Part shown: positions 25,033 to 33,875 of the stretch, piece by piece
Layout: the number at the start of each line of letters is the position of its first letter
Position numbering within the stretch: position 1 is the stretch's first letter
NCBI RefSeq assembly: GCF_014705615.1
Contig: NZ_JACXJA010000041.1
Coordinates: forward strand, 43,397 to 107,396
Length of the DNA stretch: 64,000 bases
DNA from: Paenibacillus oceani
GTDB lineage: Bacteria; Bacillota; Bacilli; Paenibacillales; NBRC-103111
Reading direction: 5' to 3'
Made by a program: the position numbers and the translations under genes
The notes under the pieces: model-generated
The model's database searches: none
What the model was told of the DNA's origin: nothing
The model's input: only the letters and a program-made list of their open reading frames with translations

Positions 25033-25190
25033 AGGAAATCAGCAACTATTTGTAAACATGAAATTTTGAGGTTAGCCAGTTATGACACCAAATGAATGCA
25101 GTAACCGAGGCGAGGCAGTCCTTTCGGAATCCAAATGCCCATGTTGCATCGGCTTTCGGGTGGATCACACCCGGCACGTTCACATTGTAC
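25033..25190. other. Spacer between the AraC remnant and the leuA promoter
   Basis: About 160 bases with no gene that can be supported. Confidence 0.4.
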
Positions 25191-25219
25191 TTGACACCAA
25201 AGTTTAAGTGCTTTAAGAT
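25191..25219 (+). promoter_or_regulatory. leuA: Promoter of the T-box/leuA transcript
   Basis: TTGACA (25191-25196), a 17-base spacer and TAAGAT (25214-25219), placed just before the T-box leader. Confidence 0.75.
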
Positions 25220-25225
25220 TAACCT

Positions 25226-25517
25226 TAATATTTTAACACGTTGAGAAGGAATAGTACGGTTTTTCTTAGCGAACAGAGAGCTGTTGGGCGGTGCAAAACA
25301 GCCGTGAAGAAAATCGGAACTCACCTTGGAGTTGCTCGCTGAACCATTTATAGTAAGTGGAGCCGGAGCCTGGCCGTTATCATCAGGAGGATACAAGGTT
25401 GCTCTTTTTGCAACCCTATCCGCAGAGTGCATGCCGACGATGGCATGAATTCGGAGTGGTACCGCGTAAGATGTCAAAGTCTTTCGTCTCTGTTTATGGA
25501 GATGAAAGGCTTTTTTG
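25226..25517 (+). ncRNA. T-box leader, leucine-specific
   Basis: The leader carries GAAGGAATAGTA at the start of stem I, a specifier loop with GGAACTCACC in which CTC (25320-25322) is a leucine codon, and the diagnostic T-box sequence GGAGTGGTACCGCG (25453-25466). A terminator follows: the stem GTCTTTCGTCTC / GAGATGAAAGGC (25479-25510) and a T-run to 25516. Uncharged tRNA-Leu should bind the specifier and the T-box bulge and prevent termination, switching on leuA when leucine is short. The leucine specifier agrees with the downstream gene. Confidence 0.92.
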
Positions 25518-25571
25518 GGTTTAGTCCGCTTTTAGATAATTCAAGCAGAAATTGATGAAAGGAAGATAACC

Positions 25572-27239
25572 ATGAAAAATGTTGAAAAGTATGCAAGAGG
25601 ATATTTTATGCCGGCAGAGACAAGCTTGAATTGGACCCGGAAGGAATATATAACGGAGGCACCGATTTGGTGCAGCGTCGACCTTCGAGATGGAAATCAG
25701 GCGTTGATCGTTCCGATGAATTTGGAGGAAAAACTGGAATACTTCAAATTGCTTGTAGATATAGGTTTCAAGGAGATCGAAGTCGGTTTTCCCGCGGCGT
25801 CGGAAACCGAATTTACTTTCTTGCGCACATTGATCGAGACGGACTTGATCCCTGATGATGTAACGATCCAAGTACTTACCCAATCGAGAGAGCATATTAT
25901 CCGAAAAACCTTTGAATCCCTTAAAGGTGCGAAAAAAGCCGTAGTACATTTGTACAACTCGACATCCGTGGCGCAGCGGGAACAGGTATTTCGCAAATCC
26001 AAAGAAGAAATTATCGACATCGCTGTAAGCGGCGCAAAACTGCTCAAGCAGTGTGCAGAAGAAACAGAAGGGAATTTTCAGTTCCAGTATTCGCCCGAAA
26101 GCTTTACAGGTACAGAGATTGATTTTGCGCTGGACATCTGCAATCGCGTACTCGATGTATGGCAGCCGACCTCAGAGAACCCGGTGATCATCAATCTTCC
26201 TGCGACGGTATCCATGTCGATGCCTCACATCTATGCTAGCCAAATCGAGTATATGAGCGAGCACTTGAATTTCCGGGAACATGTTATTTTGTCGCTTCAT
26301 CCGCATAACGACAGGGGAACAGGCGTGGCGGATGCGGAACTGGGAGTACTGGCCGGGGCTCAGCGCGTTGAAGGAACATTGTTCGGGAATGGGGAAAGAA
26401 CGGGGAACGTGGACATTGTCACGCTTGCTCTAAACATGTACTCACACGGGGTAGACCCGAAGCTGAATTTTGAGAACATCCCTGCGATCATCTCCGTATA
26501 TGAACGATTGACCAAAATGAGAGTAAGCGAAAGACATCCTTACGGCGGCGAGCTTGTTTTCACCGCTTTCTCCGGTTCGCATCAGGATGCCATTGCAAAA
26601 GGAATGAAATGGCGGGAGGACGAGGAGCCCCGTAATTGGTCTGTCCCTTATCTGCTGATTGACCCCAAGGACATCGGCAGGGAGTATGAAGGCGATATTA
26701 TTCGCATTAACAGCCAGTCCGGCAAAGGTGGGATAGGGTACATTCTGCAGCTGAAGTACGGACTCAATCTCCCGGCGAAAATGCGGGAAAATTTCGGATA
26801 CTGCGTGAAAAACGTATCGGATCAGCAACAAAAGGAGCTGATGCCCGATGAAATATACGATATTTTCATGAAAGAATATGTGAATATAAAGAATCCTGTC
26901 GAGTTTGTCAAGTACCGATTTACGGACAATGAAGATTTTCAAACCATAGTCACTATACGATCCGGCAGTGAAGTCAAGGAAATTGCGGGCACCGGAAACG
27001 GAAGACTGGATGCAATCAGTAATGCGCTCCAAACCCATCTTGGGGTAGAATATACCGATTTGTTCTATAATGAGCATGCCCTGGAAACGGGCTCAAAATC
27101 ACAAGCGATTTCTTATATCGGTATCACGGCTTCGAACGGTACCGTATATTGGGGATGCGGCATTGATGTGGATATCATGACCTCATCTATAAAAGCATTG
27201 TTTAGCGCTGTGAATCAAATGTGTCGTAAGGAGTCCTGA
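25572..27239 (+). CDS. leuA: 2-isopropylmalate synthase (LeuA type 2)
   Basis: 555 residues, the length of the yeast/actinobacterial type rather than the ~510-residue B. subtilis LeuA. It condenses acetyl-CoA with 2-ketoisovalerate, the first step of leucine synthesis. Catalytic TIM barrel: CSVDLRDGNQALIVPM near residue 40, IEVGFPAAS, the metal-binding HPHNDRGTG and the glycine-rich FGNGERTGN. The C-terminal allosteric domain, responsible for leucine feedback, spans ~430-555 (NGRLDAISNALQTHLGVEY, SYIGITASNG). The ribosome binding site is GAAAGGAAG. It stands alone behind a leucine T-box, without leuBCD or ilv genes here. Confidence 0.95.
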   Translation: MKNVEKYARGYFMPAETSLNWTRKEYITEAPIWCSVDLRDGNQALIVPMNLEEKLEYFKLLVDIGFKEIEVGFPAASETEFTFLRTLIETDLIPDDVTIQVLTQSREHIIRKTFESLKGAKKAVVHLYNSTSVAQREQVFRKSKEEIIDIAVSGAKLLKQCAEETEGNFQFQYSPESFTGTEIDFALDICNRVLDVWQPTSENPVIINLPATVSMSMPHIYASQIEYMSEHLNFREHVILSLHPHNDRGTGVADAELGVLAGAQRVEGTLFGNGERTGNVDIVTLALNMYSHGVDPKLNFENIPAIISVYERLTKMRVSERHPYGGELVFTAFSGSHQDAIAKGMKWREDEEPRNWSVPYLLIDPKDIGREYEGDIIRINSQSGKGGIGYILQLKYGLNLPAKMRENFGYCVKNVSDQQQKELMPDEIYDIFMKEYVNIKNPVEFVKYRFTDNEDFQTIVTIRSGSEVKEIAGTGNGRLDAISNALQTHLGVEYTDLFYNEHALETGSKSQAISYIGITASNGTVYWGCGIDVDIMTSSIKALFSAVNQMCRKES

Positions 27240-27298
27240 GTCTTTGAACGGCTAATTAGGGACCAGTCTCCCGGACAGGAGCGTTCAAGTATAAACCG

Positions 27299-27336
27299 AA
27301 ACAAGCCTTTTTCCTTGCGGGAAAAGGCTTGTTTTG
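27299..27336 (+). terminator. Rho-independent terminator after leuA
   Basis: The long stem AACAAGCCTTTT / AAAAGGCTTGTT, with CCTTGCGG in the loop region, is followed by TTTT. Confidence 0.88.
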
Positions 27337-27339
27337 CGT

Positions 27340-27636
27340 TGCATGCCGCGTCTTGCAATAGGCCTCTCAAGAGAAATGGAAAACGACAATTTTACCCCGT
27401 CTAACTTCTACTTTGCCCCCTGTTCGAAGCGTTCGCCTGGTTGTACCCTAGAGGAAGGGGCAGTTTCGTCTTTGCGTCCGATCCTTGGCGTTTGGCAAAT
27501 AATTCGGCTCATAAGTGCATCTTAATGGTATAATTCTGGCAGCCGACCTACTTCAGAAACAAGTTTCGCACAAAATGAAAGGGTTTACAAAACGCGAGTC
27601 GCATCGTTTTAATAACAGGACGAGGGAGATGACGCG
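27340..27636. other. Intergenic region before yesN-like gene
   Basis: About 300 bases without a supportable gene. A TATAAT at 27529-27534 could be the -10 box of the regulator gene, but no good -35 box lies 16-18 bases upstream. Confidence 0.35.
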
Positions 27637-29286
27637 ATGTACGGAGTGCTGGTTGTAGACGACGAAAAGGAAATCCGCAACGGGTTGGGTTCGCAAGCGC
27701 CTTGGAGAGAATGGGGATTTGATCACATCTATACGGCGGATGACGGGCCCGGCGCCCTGGACATCGCGGCTCATCATTCGATCGATCTGGTCGTTACGGA
27801 TATCCGTATGCCCCTGATGAGCGGACTGGAGCTGATCCGCGAGCTCGATCGGGCCGGGTATGGCGGGGGAATGATCATCATAAGCGGCTACGATGATTTT
27901 CATTATGCCAAGGAAGCGTTCAAGATGGGCGTAAACGATTATTTGCTGAAACCCGTCAATCTTCAGGAGTTGGCCGCAGCGGTGCAGATTGCCGTCGCCG
28001 GACTGCACAAGCGGCAGCAAGATCTCGCATGGCACAAGAGTTTGGATGAAGCGCTTCCGCGCCTTCGGACAGAAACGCTGCTGGAGCTGTTTGAGCGTCC
28101 TTTTCGCAATGAGCATGAAGCAAGGCTGGATCATCGCTTCGGACAAATTGGTCTGGAGTGGCTGCCGAGTACGACTTTCCTGCTGATTCTAATCGGAATT
28201 GATAATATGAAAGCGCTAACTGAAAGTAAAACCGATCGCGAGATCATCGAGATGGAAGCAACTGTCGAAGCTGCTGTGCAATCGTATCTCGATGATCGGC
28301 AAGAACGGAAATCGTTGCTGGTGCGAAGGAAGCAAGGGGTGTGGATCTGCCTTCTAGGCAGAGATTCAGCCGGATCGGATGGGCAGCAGGACACGGAGGG
28401 GCACTCCTTCGTTCCGGACCTTGTAGGGGTCCAAATTATGGATGACGTACGAAGACGCTCAGGCATTCTGGTCAGCTGCGGTGTATGCGGTGAACTAGGA
28501 GGTATCGAGCGTTTATACGCCATGCTTCGGGAAGCGGAGGCCTCAATTGTGTATCATAGGGTGCGCTGGGACCCGGAGGCTAACCGCGAACCCGACGAGC
28601 GAGCTATGGGAAACGACTCGATCCGTATTTTACAGAGCGTGAAAGCAAGCGCTGAGAGGCTGATCGTCAGCAGCGAGGAGGAAATCCGGCTGATGATGCA
28701 TGGTTTCCCGGAACTCGCAGGCAGCTGGGAAATCAGGCATACGAACGATTTGCAGCAAAAAACGTTCGAATGGATGCATAACGTATTCCGCCACGCCCAG
28801 AAGCTGGGATGGAGAGGGTCCGAATGGGATCAGAACCCGATCTTATTGTGGGAGCATCTGGAACGCTTCGATACGCTGGATTCCTTACAGCAGCAAGTAA
28901 CGCTTCAACTGATTCGGGCTTCCGCCAGCATCCAGGAGCAATTCGTGGGACAAAACCAGATTGTATACGAAGCGGAAAAGTACATCGCGAGTCACTATTG
29001 CGAGCCGATTACACTTCAACACGTCGCTGAGCAAGTGCATGTGACCCCAGTTTGGCTGAGCAAGCTGTTTAAAAAAGTGACGGAAAAAAATTTTCTCGAA
29101 TATATAACGGACGCCCGATTGGACAAAGCCTGCGAGCTTTTGAAGGATCTGAATCTGAAGGTGTACCAGATCAGCGGTATCGTCGGTTACCAGGACAAGG
29201 TGCATTTTTCCAAGCTGTTCAAAAAAAAGTTCGGGATGACTCCGCAAGAGTACCGCAACAGCCGGGTGAGTGTGCTTGAAAAGTAA
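27637..29286 (+). CDS. YesN-type response regulator (REC + AraC DNA-binding domain)
   Basis: 549 residues. The receiver domain lies at 1-120, with the acidic pair Asp8/Asp9 (LVVDDEKEIRNG), phospho-acceptor Asp55 (VVTDIRMPLMSG), Ser83 and Lys105 (LLKPVN). A long linker of ~330 residues follows. The AraC-type DNA-binding domain is at ~450-549 (LQHVAEQVHVTPVWLSKLFKKV, then VYQISGIVGYQDKVHFSKLFKKKFG and MTPQEYR). It overlaps the start of the histidine kinase by 17 bases, so the two are co-translated. Such pairs usually control nearby carbohydrate ABC transporter genes; the operon at 33876 is the natural candidate. Confidence 0.93.
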   Translation: MYGVLVVDDEKEIRNGLGSQAPWREWGFDHIYTADDGPGALDIAAHHSIDLVVTDIRMPLMSGLELIRELDRAGYGGGMIIISGYDDFHYAKEAFKMGVNDYLLKPVNLQELAAAVQIAVAGLHKRQQDLAWHKSLDEALPRLRTETLLELFERPFRNEHEARLDHRFGQIGLEWLPSTTFLLILIGIDNMKALTESKTDREIIEMEATVEAAVQSYLDDRQERKSLLVRRKQGVWICLLGRDSAGSDGQQDTEGHSFVPDLVGVQIMDDVRRRSGILVSCGVCGELGGIERLYAMLREAEASIVYHRVRWDPEANREPDERAMGNDSIRILQSVKASAERLIVSSEEEIRLMMHGFPELAGSWEIRHTNDLQQKTFEWMHNVFRHAQKLGWRGSEWDQNPILLWEHLERFDTLDSLQQQVTLQLIRASASIQEQFVGQNQIVYEAEKYIASHYCEPITLQHVAEQVHVTPVWLSKLFKKVTEKNFLEYITDARLDKACELLKDLNLKVYQISGIVGYQDKVHFSKLFKKKFGMTPQEYRNSRVSVLEK

Positions 29287-31051
29287 TCGTTTCCGCGAAG
29301 TAAGCCGATTCTCGATCCGCCACAAGTTTATCTTCCTGTTTTTTATCCTCATCGTTTTCCCATTTGGCTTCGTGGGATACTTTTCTTACCACAAGTCGAT
29401 CGAGGCGATCCGTCAGGCGAATACCGACGCCTCGTTGGAGATTTTGGATAAGAGCGGGAAAAACCTGGACAATTATTTGAATCTGGCCAGCTCCTTCCAG
29501 AACGAGCTGATGTTCTCGAGCGAACTGCAGGAGCTTATGTCGGCAGAAGTGCCAAACGAGCTGGAGGAGCTCGCGTTTACCGAACGATTGCTGAATTATA
29601 TGGGCGTGCTGCAAAATCAGACGCACGGTTACTCGATCCGTATCTTCCCTCTTGAACCGGAGCGGTTTCAACGATTCAAGCATTCTGTATATCATTCGCT
29701 GGACATCGAGCGTGAGGAATGGTTCCGCCAAATCCGTGACGGCTCGCCGCCGTTTTGGGCGTTGTTTTTGCCGCAGCATAACCCGGCCGTCTACACGGAG
29801 CCGATCCTCTCCAAGATCAAACGACTCTATCATTTGACGAGCCGCAAGGAAACAGCGGTTGTGCTTGTCGATATTAAGGTTTCTACGCTGCATCATTATC
29901 TGGCGCCATTGCAAATGCAGGAATCGCAGCAACTGATGCTGCTCGACGAGAACCAGGTGATTCTGTATCACCAGGACTTGAGCCTGCTCGGCTTCAAGCT
30001 GCGCGACGAACGTCTGATCGATTTTATCGGAGGTGAAGGGCGGGGGGCCGGCGAGTTCCTGATCGATGGGACCGAATATGCGGCTTCGTTTACTACGCTC
30101 GATAGCGGCTGGAAGCTGTTGAGTATGGTTCCTCTAGCCGTGCTGGAACAGCCGGTTGCCTGGATCGAGACGCTCAGCTTGTCGTTCCTGTTTTTTTACC
30201 TGCTGCTGTCGATCGTCATCCTCGCGTATATAACCGTCCGCTTCACAGGGCCGATCCAGAATCTCGTGAAGGCAATGCGCAAGGTGGGGCAAAACAATCT
30301 CGCCGGTCATCGGCAGCAAATCAACCGCAACGACGAGATCGGCTGGCTGTACCGCGGCTTCGATCAGATGGTGCATCGCATCGATCATCTGGTGCAAAGT
30401 GTGGAGAAAGCCGCCCAGGATAAGAAAGAACTGGAGTTTCAGGTGCTGACGCATCAGATCAACCCACATTTCCTGTATAACACCCTGGAGTCGATCCGTT
30501 GGATGGCGGAGAGCCGCAACGCGGCGGATATCAGCGAGATGGTCAGCGAGCTGGGCAGGCTGCTGCGGCTCAGCCTGAACGACGGCAAAGAGCTGACGAC
30601 GGTCGATCGGGAGCTGGAGCATGTGCGCGCCTATGTCAAAATCCAGAACAACCGAACCGACACGCCGATCCGCGTCGTTTATTTGGTGGAGGAGGAGCTG
30701 CTTCAGCTTTCATGTCTCCGCTTGCTGCTTCAGCCGTTGGTAGAAAATTCGATCAAGCATGCCATCGGCCACGTCAAGGAGGATGGGATCAAAATTGTCA
30801 TCAAAGGGAGACTGGACGGGCAAAGCATCCGCTTCGAGGTTAGCGATAACGGTCCGGGGTTCGGAGAGCGGGCGGAGACGCTGCTGTCCGATAGAGCGGG
30901 CGAGCTGTCGGGCCGCCAGGGCGTCGGTCTGCGAAATGTACACGATCGGCTGCTGACCTATTTCGGTGAGCCGTACCAATTGCGAGTAAGGAACGGAGCG
31001 AACGGCGGAGCTATCGTTGAGTTCGCGCATCCGGTTCTGAAGGATCGGTAA
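29270..31051 (+). CDS. YesM-type membrane sensor histidine kinase
   Basis: Starts at GTG 29270 inside the response regulator gene (or TTG 29276); 593 residues. A first membrane helix is at ~18-40 (FIFLFFILIVFPFGFVGYF), followed by a large extracellular sensor region of ~260 residues. The second helix is at ~302-325 (LFFYLLLSIVILAYITV), then a HAMP domain. The His_kinase motif has His400 in LTHQINPHFLYNTLESIRWM. The HATPase has the N-box LLQPLVENSIKHAI, DNGPGFGERA and GVGLRNVHDRLL. It probably senses a sugar or its binding protein outside the cell and phosphorylates the YesN-type partner. A terminator follows. Confidence 0.93.
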   Translation: MCLKSNRFREVSRFSIRHKFIFLFFILIVFPFGFVGYFSYHKSIEAIRQANTDASLEILDKSGKNLDNYLNLASSFQNELMFSSELQELMSAEVPNELEELAFTERLLNYMGVLQNQTHGYSIRIFPLEPERFQRFKHSVYHSLDIEREEWFRQIRDGSPPFWALFLPQHNPAVYTEPILSKIKRLYHLTSRKETAVVLVDIKVSTLHHYLAPLQMQESQQLMLLDENQVILYHQDLSLLGFKLRDERLIDFIGGEGRGAGEFLIDGTEYAASFTTLDSGWKLLSMVPLAVLEQPVAWIETLSLSFLFFYLLLSIVILAYITVRFTGPIQNLVKAMRKVGQNNLAGHRQQINRNDEIGWLYRGFDQMVHRIDHLVQSVEKAAQDKKELEFQVLTHQINPHFLYNTLESIRWMAESRNAADISEMVSELGRLLRLSLNDGKELTTVDRELEHVRAYVKIQNNRTDTPIRVVYLVEEELLQLSCLRLLLQPLVENSIKHAIGHVKEDGIKIVIKGRLDGQSIRFEVSDNGPGFGERAETLLSDRAGELSGRQGVGLRNVHDRLLTYFGEPYQLRVRNGANGGAIVEFAHPVLKDR

Positions 31052-31077
31052 GGCAACCACAGCAGCCTGATAGGCAT

Positions 31078-31119
31078 AAATACGCCAGGGGCCTTCATAC
31101 GGCAGCCGCTGGCGTATTT
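31078..31119. terminator. Terminator between convergent kinase and beta-helix genes
   Basis: The perfect 10-bp stem AAATACGCCA / TGGCGTATTT flanks a GC-rich loop. T-runs occur on both strands, so it may serve both directions. Confidence 0.75.
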
Positions 31120-31132
31120 GATTAGGCGGGAA

Positions 31133-32344
31133 TTAATGGGTTTCCTCGTCAAGCAGCCAATGAGTATGCACGTCTTTACAGCAATTCAAAAACGTATTGT
31201 CCAGCAGACGAATATCCTGGACGTGTTCTTCCATGCAGATGCCGATCGTTCCGGCGGCGCCTTTCGGGAAGCGGATGTCGTTGCAGCCAATCTCGACGTC
31301 GCGTGTAGAGCCGCGCAGCCGAATGCCGACATAGCCCATTTCCTTGCTTCCATTGTCCTCAATTCGATTGTGCCGCACGATGTTCTGGCTCGCGGCCATC
31401 GGATCAGGCTCATTGCGGAAAAATAGGCCGTAGTAGCGGTTGCCTGCAAATCGATTGTGCCGGATCCAATTGCCCGTGTCCTTGTGGCCGATCGAGAAGC
31501 CGCTCATCCCGTTGCCGGAGGAGTCGCAATACTCCACGATGCCGCTGCGCACCCGCCAGCAGAAAAAGATGCCGTCCATCCCATTGCCGGCAAACCGGCT
31601 GTGCGAAATTCGCGTGCGATCCGTGCCGCTTCCCGGATGAATACCTTTGCCGCTGTTGTCGCTGCAATCGCAATGGGCGACGGCGATGTCGGAGCCGCCC
31701 TGGTAGCTGATGCCGTCTCCGTTGTACCGGTAAACCTGGCAATGCTCCAGCAGGGCGTTGTGGCATTGAAACAAATAAATCCCGGCAAGGCGGCAGCCGT
31801 TGGCAAGCGAGTTGCGTTCCCGGTTGCCTTCGATGTGGAGGTGGCGCAGTACGACATCTCGGCATTCGTAGGCGCTGACAACAGGACTTAATGTCGAGAC
31901 GATGCCACCTTCATGGACGAAAATTGTCGCATATAGCTCCCGGTCCAGGTACAGCACGCTGCCGCGTTTACCGATTACTGTAGCCGTCGTATCGAGAAAT
32001 CCTTTGCTGCGATCGGCCAGTTTGACGATGATCGACTGGCCGATCGGGAAGTAATCCGGGTATTGCACCGTTACTTCGCGCTCATGCAGATCGGCGTCGG
32101 CCAGCAGAGGCGAGACGCGTTCCTCGCCTCTGCGCAGCACGGTTTCGCCCGGCGTGCCGCACAGTTCTACTCCAGTGCGCAGATGAAGCGCGCTGTCGAT
32201 CTCATAGATGCCGGCGCCAAGCCGCACGACACCCCCACCCAATCCGGAGACATAGTCGATCGCCGCCTGGATCGCCAGATGGGTTCCTCCGGTCAGGTCG
32301 CCGGAGCCGGGACTGACGAATACGTTAATTTTCTCCATGTCCAT
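31133..32344 (-). CDS. Right-handed parallel beta-helix protein (PbH1 repeats), cytoplasmic
   Basis: The start is ATG 32344 (MDMEKINVFVSPGSGD), chosen because GGGAGG is correctly spaced upstream; earlier in-frame codons lie in the nagA coding region. 403 residues. The N-terminal cap (GTHLAIQAAIDYVSGLGGGV, VRLGAGIYEIDSALHL) is followed by coils of the PbH1 type (repeated HCDCSDNSGKGIHPGSG-like and NRFAGNRYYGLFF units). No signal peptide is seen, unlike the two Tat beta-helix proteins. It is likely a polysaccharide lyase, epimerase or hydrolase acting on an imported oligosaccharide. It lies 79 bases after nagA on the same strand, so they are probably co-transcribed. Confidence 0.8.
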   Translation of the reverse strand: MDMEKINVFVSPGSGDLTGGTHLAIQAAIDYVSGLGGGVVRLGAGIYEIDSALHLRTGVELCGTPGETVLRRGEERVSPLLADADLHEREVTVQYPDYFPIGQSIIVKLADRSKGFLDTTATVIGKRGSVLYLDRELYATIFVHEGGIVSTLSPVVSAYECRDVVLRHLHIEGNRERNSLANGCRLAGIYLFQCHNALLEHCQVYRYNGDGISYQGGSDIAVAHCDCSDNSGKGIHPGSGTDRTRISHSRFAGNGMDGIFFCWRVRSGIVEYCDSSGNGMSGFSIGHKDTGNWIRHNRFAGNRYYGLFFRNEPDPMAASQNIVRHNRIEDNGSKEMGYVGIRLRGSTRDVEIGCNDIRFPKGAAGTIGICMEEHVQDIRLLDNTFLNCCKDVHTHWLLDEETH

Positions 32345-32423
32345 GAAGGAAAGCCTCCCGTCGATAAAAGGGTAATCCAGGTTTATGGAGCGGCTTGCAT
32401 GTTGCCCTGCCGCCACATTCCCT

Positions 32424-33605
32424 CTATCCGCTTCTTTCCATTCCATTCTTGAATGTTTTCCGAATATGGACCTGCTCTCCCGTCCAATGAAACAAGACGA
32501 AATCGGCGGGGGCCCCGGCTTCCAGACCGGCTTGTGAAGGCAGGTCCATAAAAGCAGCGGGCCGAATGGACGACATGTCCCATGCATCCGCGAGCGAGCA
32601 AACGCCGCTGCGGGCGAGATGGTCGATTCCCCAAGGCAGCAGTTGCGCCGAACCTGCCAACAGCTGCGGCTGATCCGCCAGATGCAGGCGGCCCTGCTCG
32701 GTTTTGATCACATCGATGCGACCATGCGACCGATACGCTCCCGGCGGAAGTCCGCTTAGAGAGACCGCATCGCTGACAAGCATCGCTAGCGGACCCTTTA
32801 CCTTCAGCACTACCTTTAGGAAGGACAACGGGACATGGAAGCCATCCGGAATCAGGCATGCATGCAGGGAGTCGTCCGCAAGCTGCTCCCATATGTAATT
32901 GGGATGGCGAGGCAGCATCAGATGAGCCCCGTTGCCCAGATGCGTAGACATACGCGCGCCGGCAGCGGCTGCCTCGCGTATCTGCTCCGGGGAAGCCGAG
33001 GTGTGGCCGATCGAGACCGTGATGCCGTTTAGCTTACATTTTTCAATGAAAGCGGTGGAGCCCGGCCACTCGGGAGACATCGTTACGATCCGAATTTTGC
33101 CCTTGGCCGCGTCCTGCCACCTCTGGAGAAGCTCCCAGTCCGGAGCTTTCGTATAACGGGCGAGATGGGCGCCCCTGGCTCCGTCCTCCGGCGAGATAAA
33201 CGGTCCTTCCAGATGGATGCCGGCGATACTGTCTGCACATTCGGCATCGGTAGAACATGCGGCGGCGATGGCCTTCAGAGAGTCCTCGATATATTCGTCC
33301 GATGACGTCGTCACGGTCGGGTAATAGGAGGTTACGCCAGCCAGCTGCAGCAGGCGGGTTGCATCCGACAAGTGACGGGGAGAGACCGGGTAATGATTAA
33401 AATCGATCCCCATATATCCGTTAATCTGCAGATCGACAAGTCCCGGACCGACCATCGGCAGCGCTTCCGGCGGAGAATTCATACCCGCTGGTTCGTCGGA
33501 CGCCGCTTCGATCGACTCGAATCGGTTTCCTGCTACCGTTATTTTCATAGGTTTCCCGGAGCGGTAATGCAGGGCATGGATTTCTTTGCGTTGACCGGTA
33601 TTCAT
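32424..33605 (-). CDS. nagA: N-acetylglucosamine-6-phosphate deacetylase-like amidohydrolase
   Basis: 393 residues, normal for NagA. It removes acetate from GlcNAc-6-phosphate, giving glucosamine-6-phosphate. Visible family residues: VGPGLVDLQINGYMG (the NagA form of the first metal site), GIHLEGPFISPEDGARGAH (His131, Glu133), SIGHTSASPEQI (His201), STHLGNGAH (His222), PDGFHVPL (His257) and the catalytic Asp279 in VSDAVSLSGLP. The THLGN form differs slightly from the common THLFNAM, so a related N-acetyl sugar phosphate is possible. The ribosome binding site AAAGGAG precedes ATG 33605. It is divergent from the ABC transporter operon at 33876. Confidence 0.9.
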   Translation of the reverse strand: MNTGQRKEIHALHYRSGKPMKITVAGNRFESIEAASDEPAGMNSPPEALPMVGPGLVDLQINGYMGIDFNHYPVSPRHLSDATRLLQLAGVTSYYPTVTTSSDEYIEDSLKAIAAACSTDAECADSIAGIHLEGPFISPEDGARGAHLARYTKAPDWELLQRWQDAAKGKIRIVTMSPEWPGSTAFIEKCKLNGITVSIGHTSASPEQIREAAAAGARMSTHLGNGAHLMLPRHPNYIWEQLADDSLHACLIPDGFHVPLSFLKVVLKVKGPLAMLVSDAVSLSGLPPGAYRSHGRIDVIKTEQGRLHLADQPQLLAGSAQLLPWGIDHLARSGVCSLADAWDMSSIRPAAFMDLPSQAGLEAGAPADFVLFHWTGEQVHIRKTFKNGMERSG

Positions 33606-33875
33606 GTGCGGATTGCTCCTTTCCCAACCTGATTCACGCGATGCTTCTCTAGTATAACAACTTTACGGAGCGCTGAAGATGAGGCTGTTCCGTCTTTTTG
33701 CTCGACATCTTTGGTGTCCCGTAAAACCGTCAGGGCCGTTATCGCTGAGGATCTTCTTGTGAAGGTGTCGTATTCAGCTGATTAATAATCCCCCAGTAAA
33801 CAACAACTTTCCTAGATACAATCGGATACAGTCGCCGCTATATACTGGAAAAAAGACGAGTGGAGGAGATCAGAC
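33606..33875. promoter_or_regulatory. Divergent control region, nagA and ABC transporter operon
   Basis: About 270 bases between divergent carbohydrate operons. A TATACT-like -10 near 33840 may start the transporter transcript. The -35 box was not identified. It is a likely binding site for the YesN-type regulator. Confidence 0.4.

Noticed and set aside
25046..25477. A 143-codon minus-strand frame upstream of leuA
   Set aside because: It overlaps the T-box leader, whose conserved elements explain the sequence; no ribosome binding site.
31133..32587. 484-codon version of the cytoplasmic beta-helix protein
   Set aside because: The first 81 codons overlap nagA and lack beta-helix features; the ATG at 32344 has a proper ribosome binding site.
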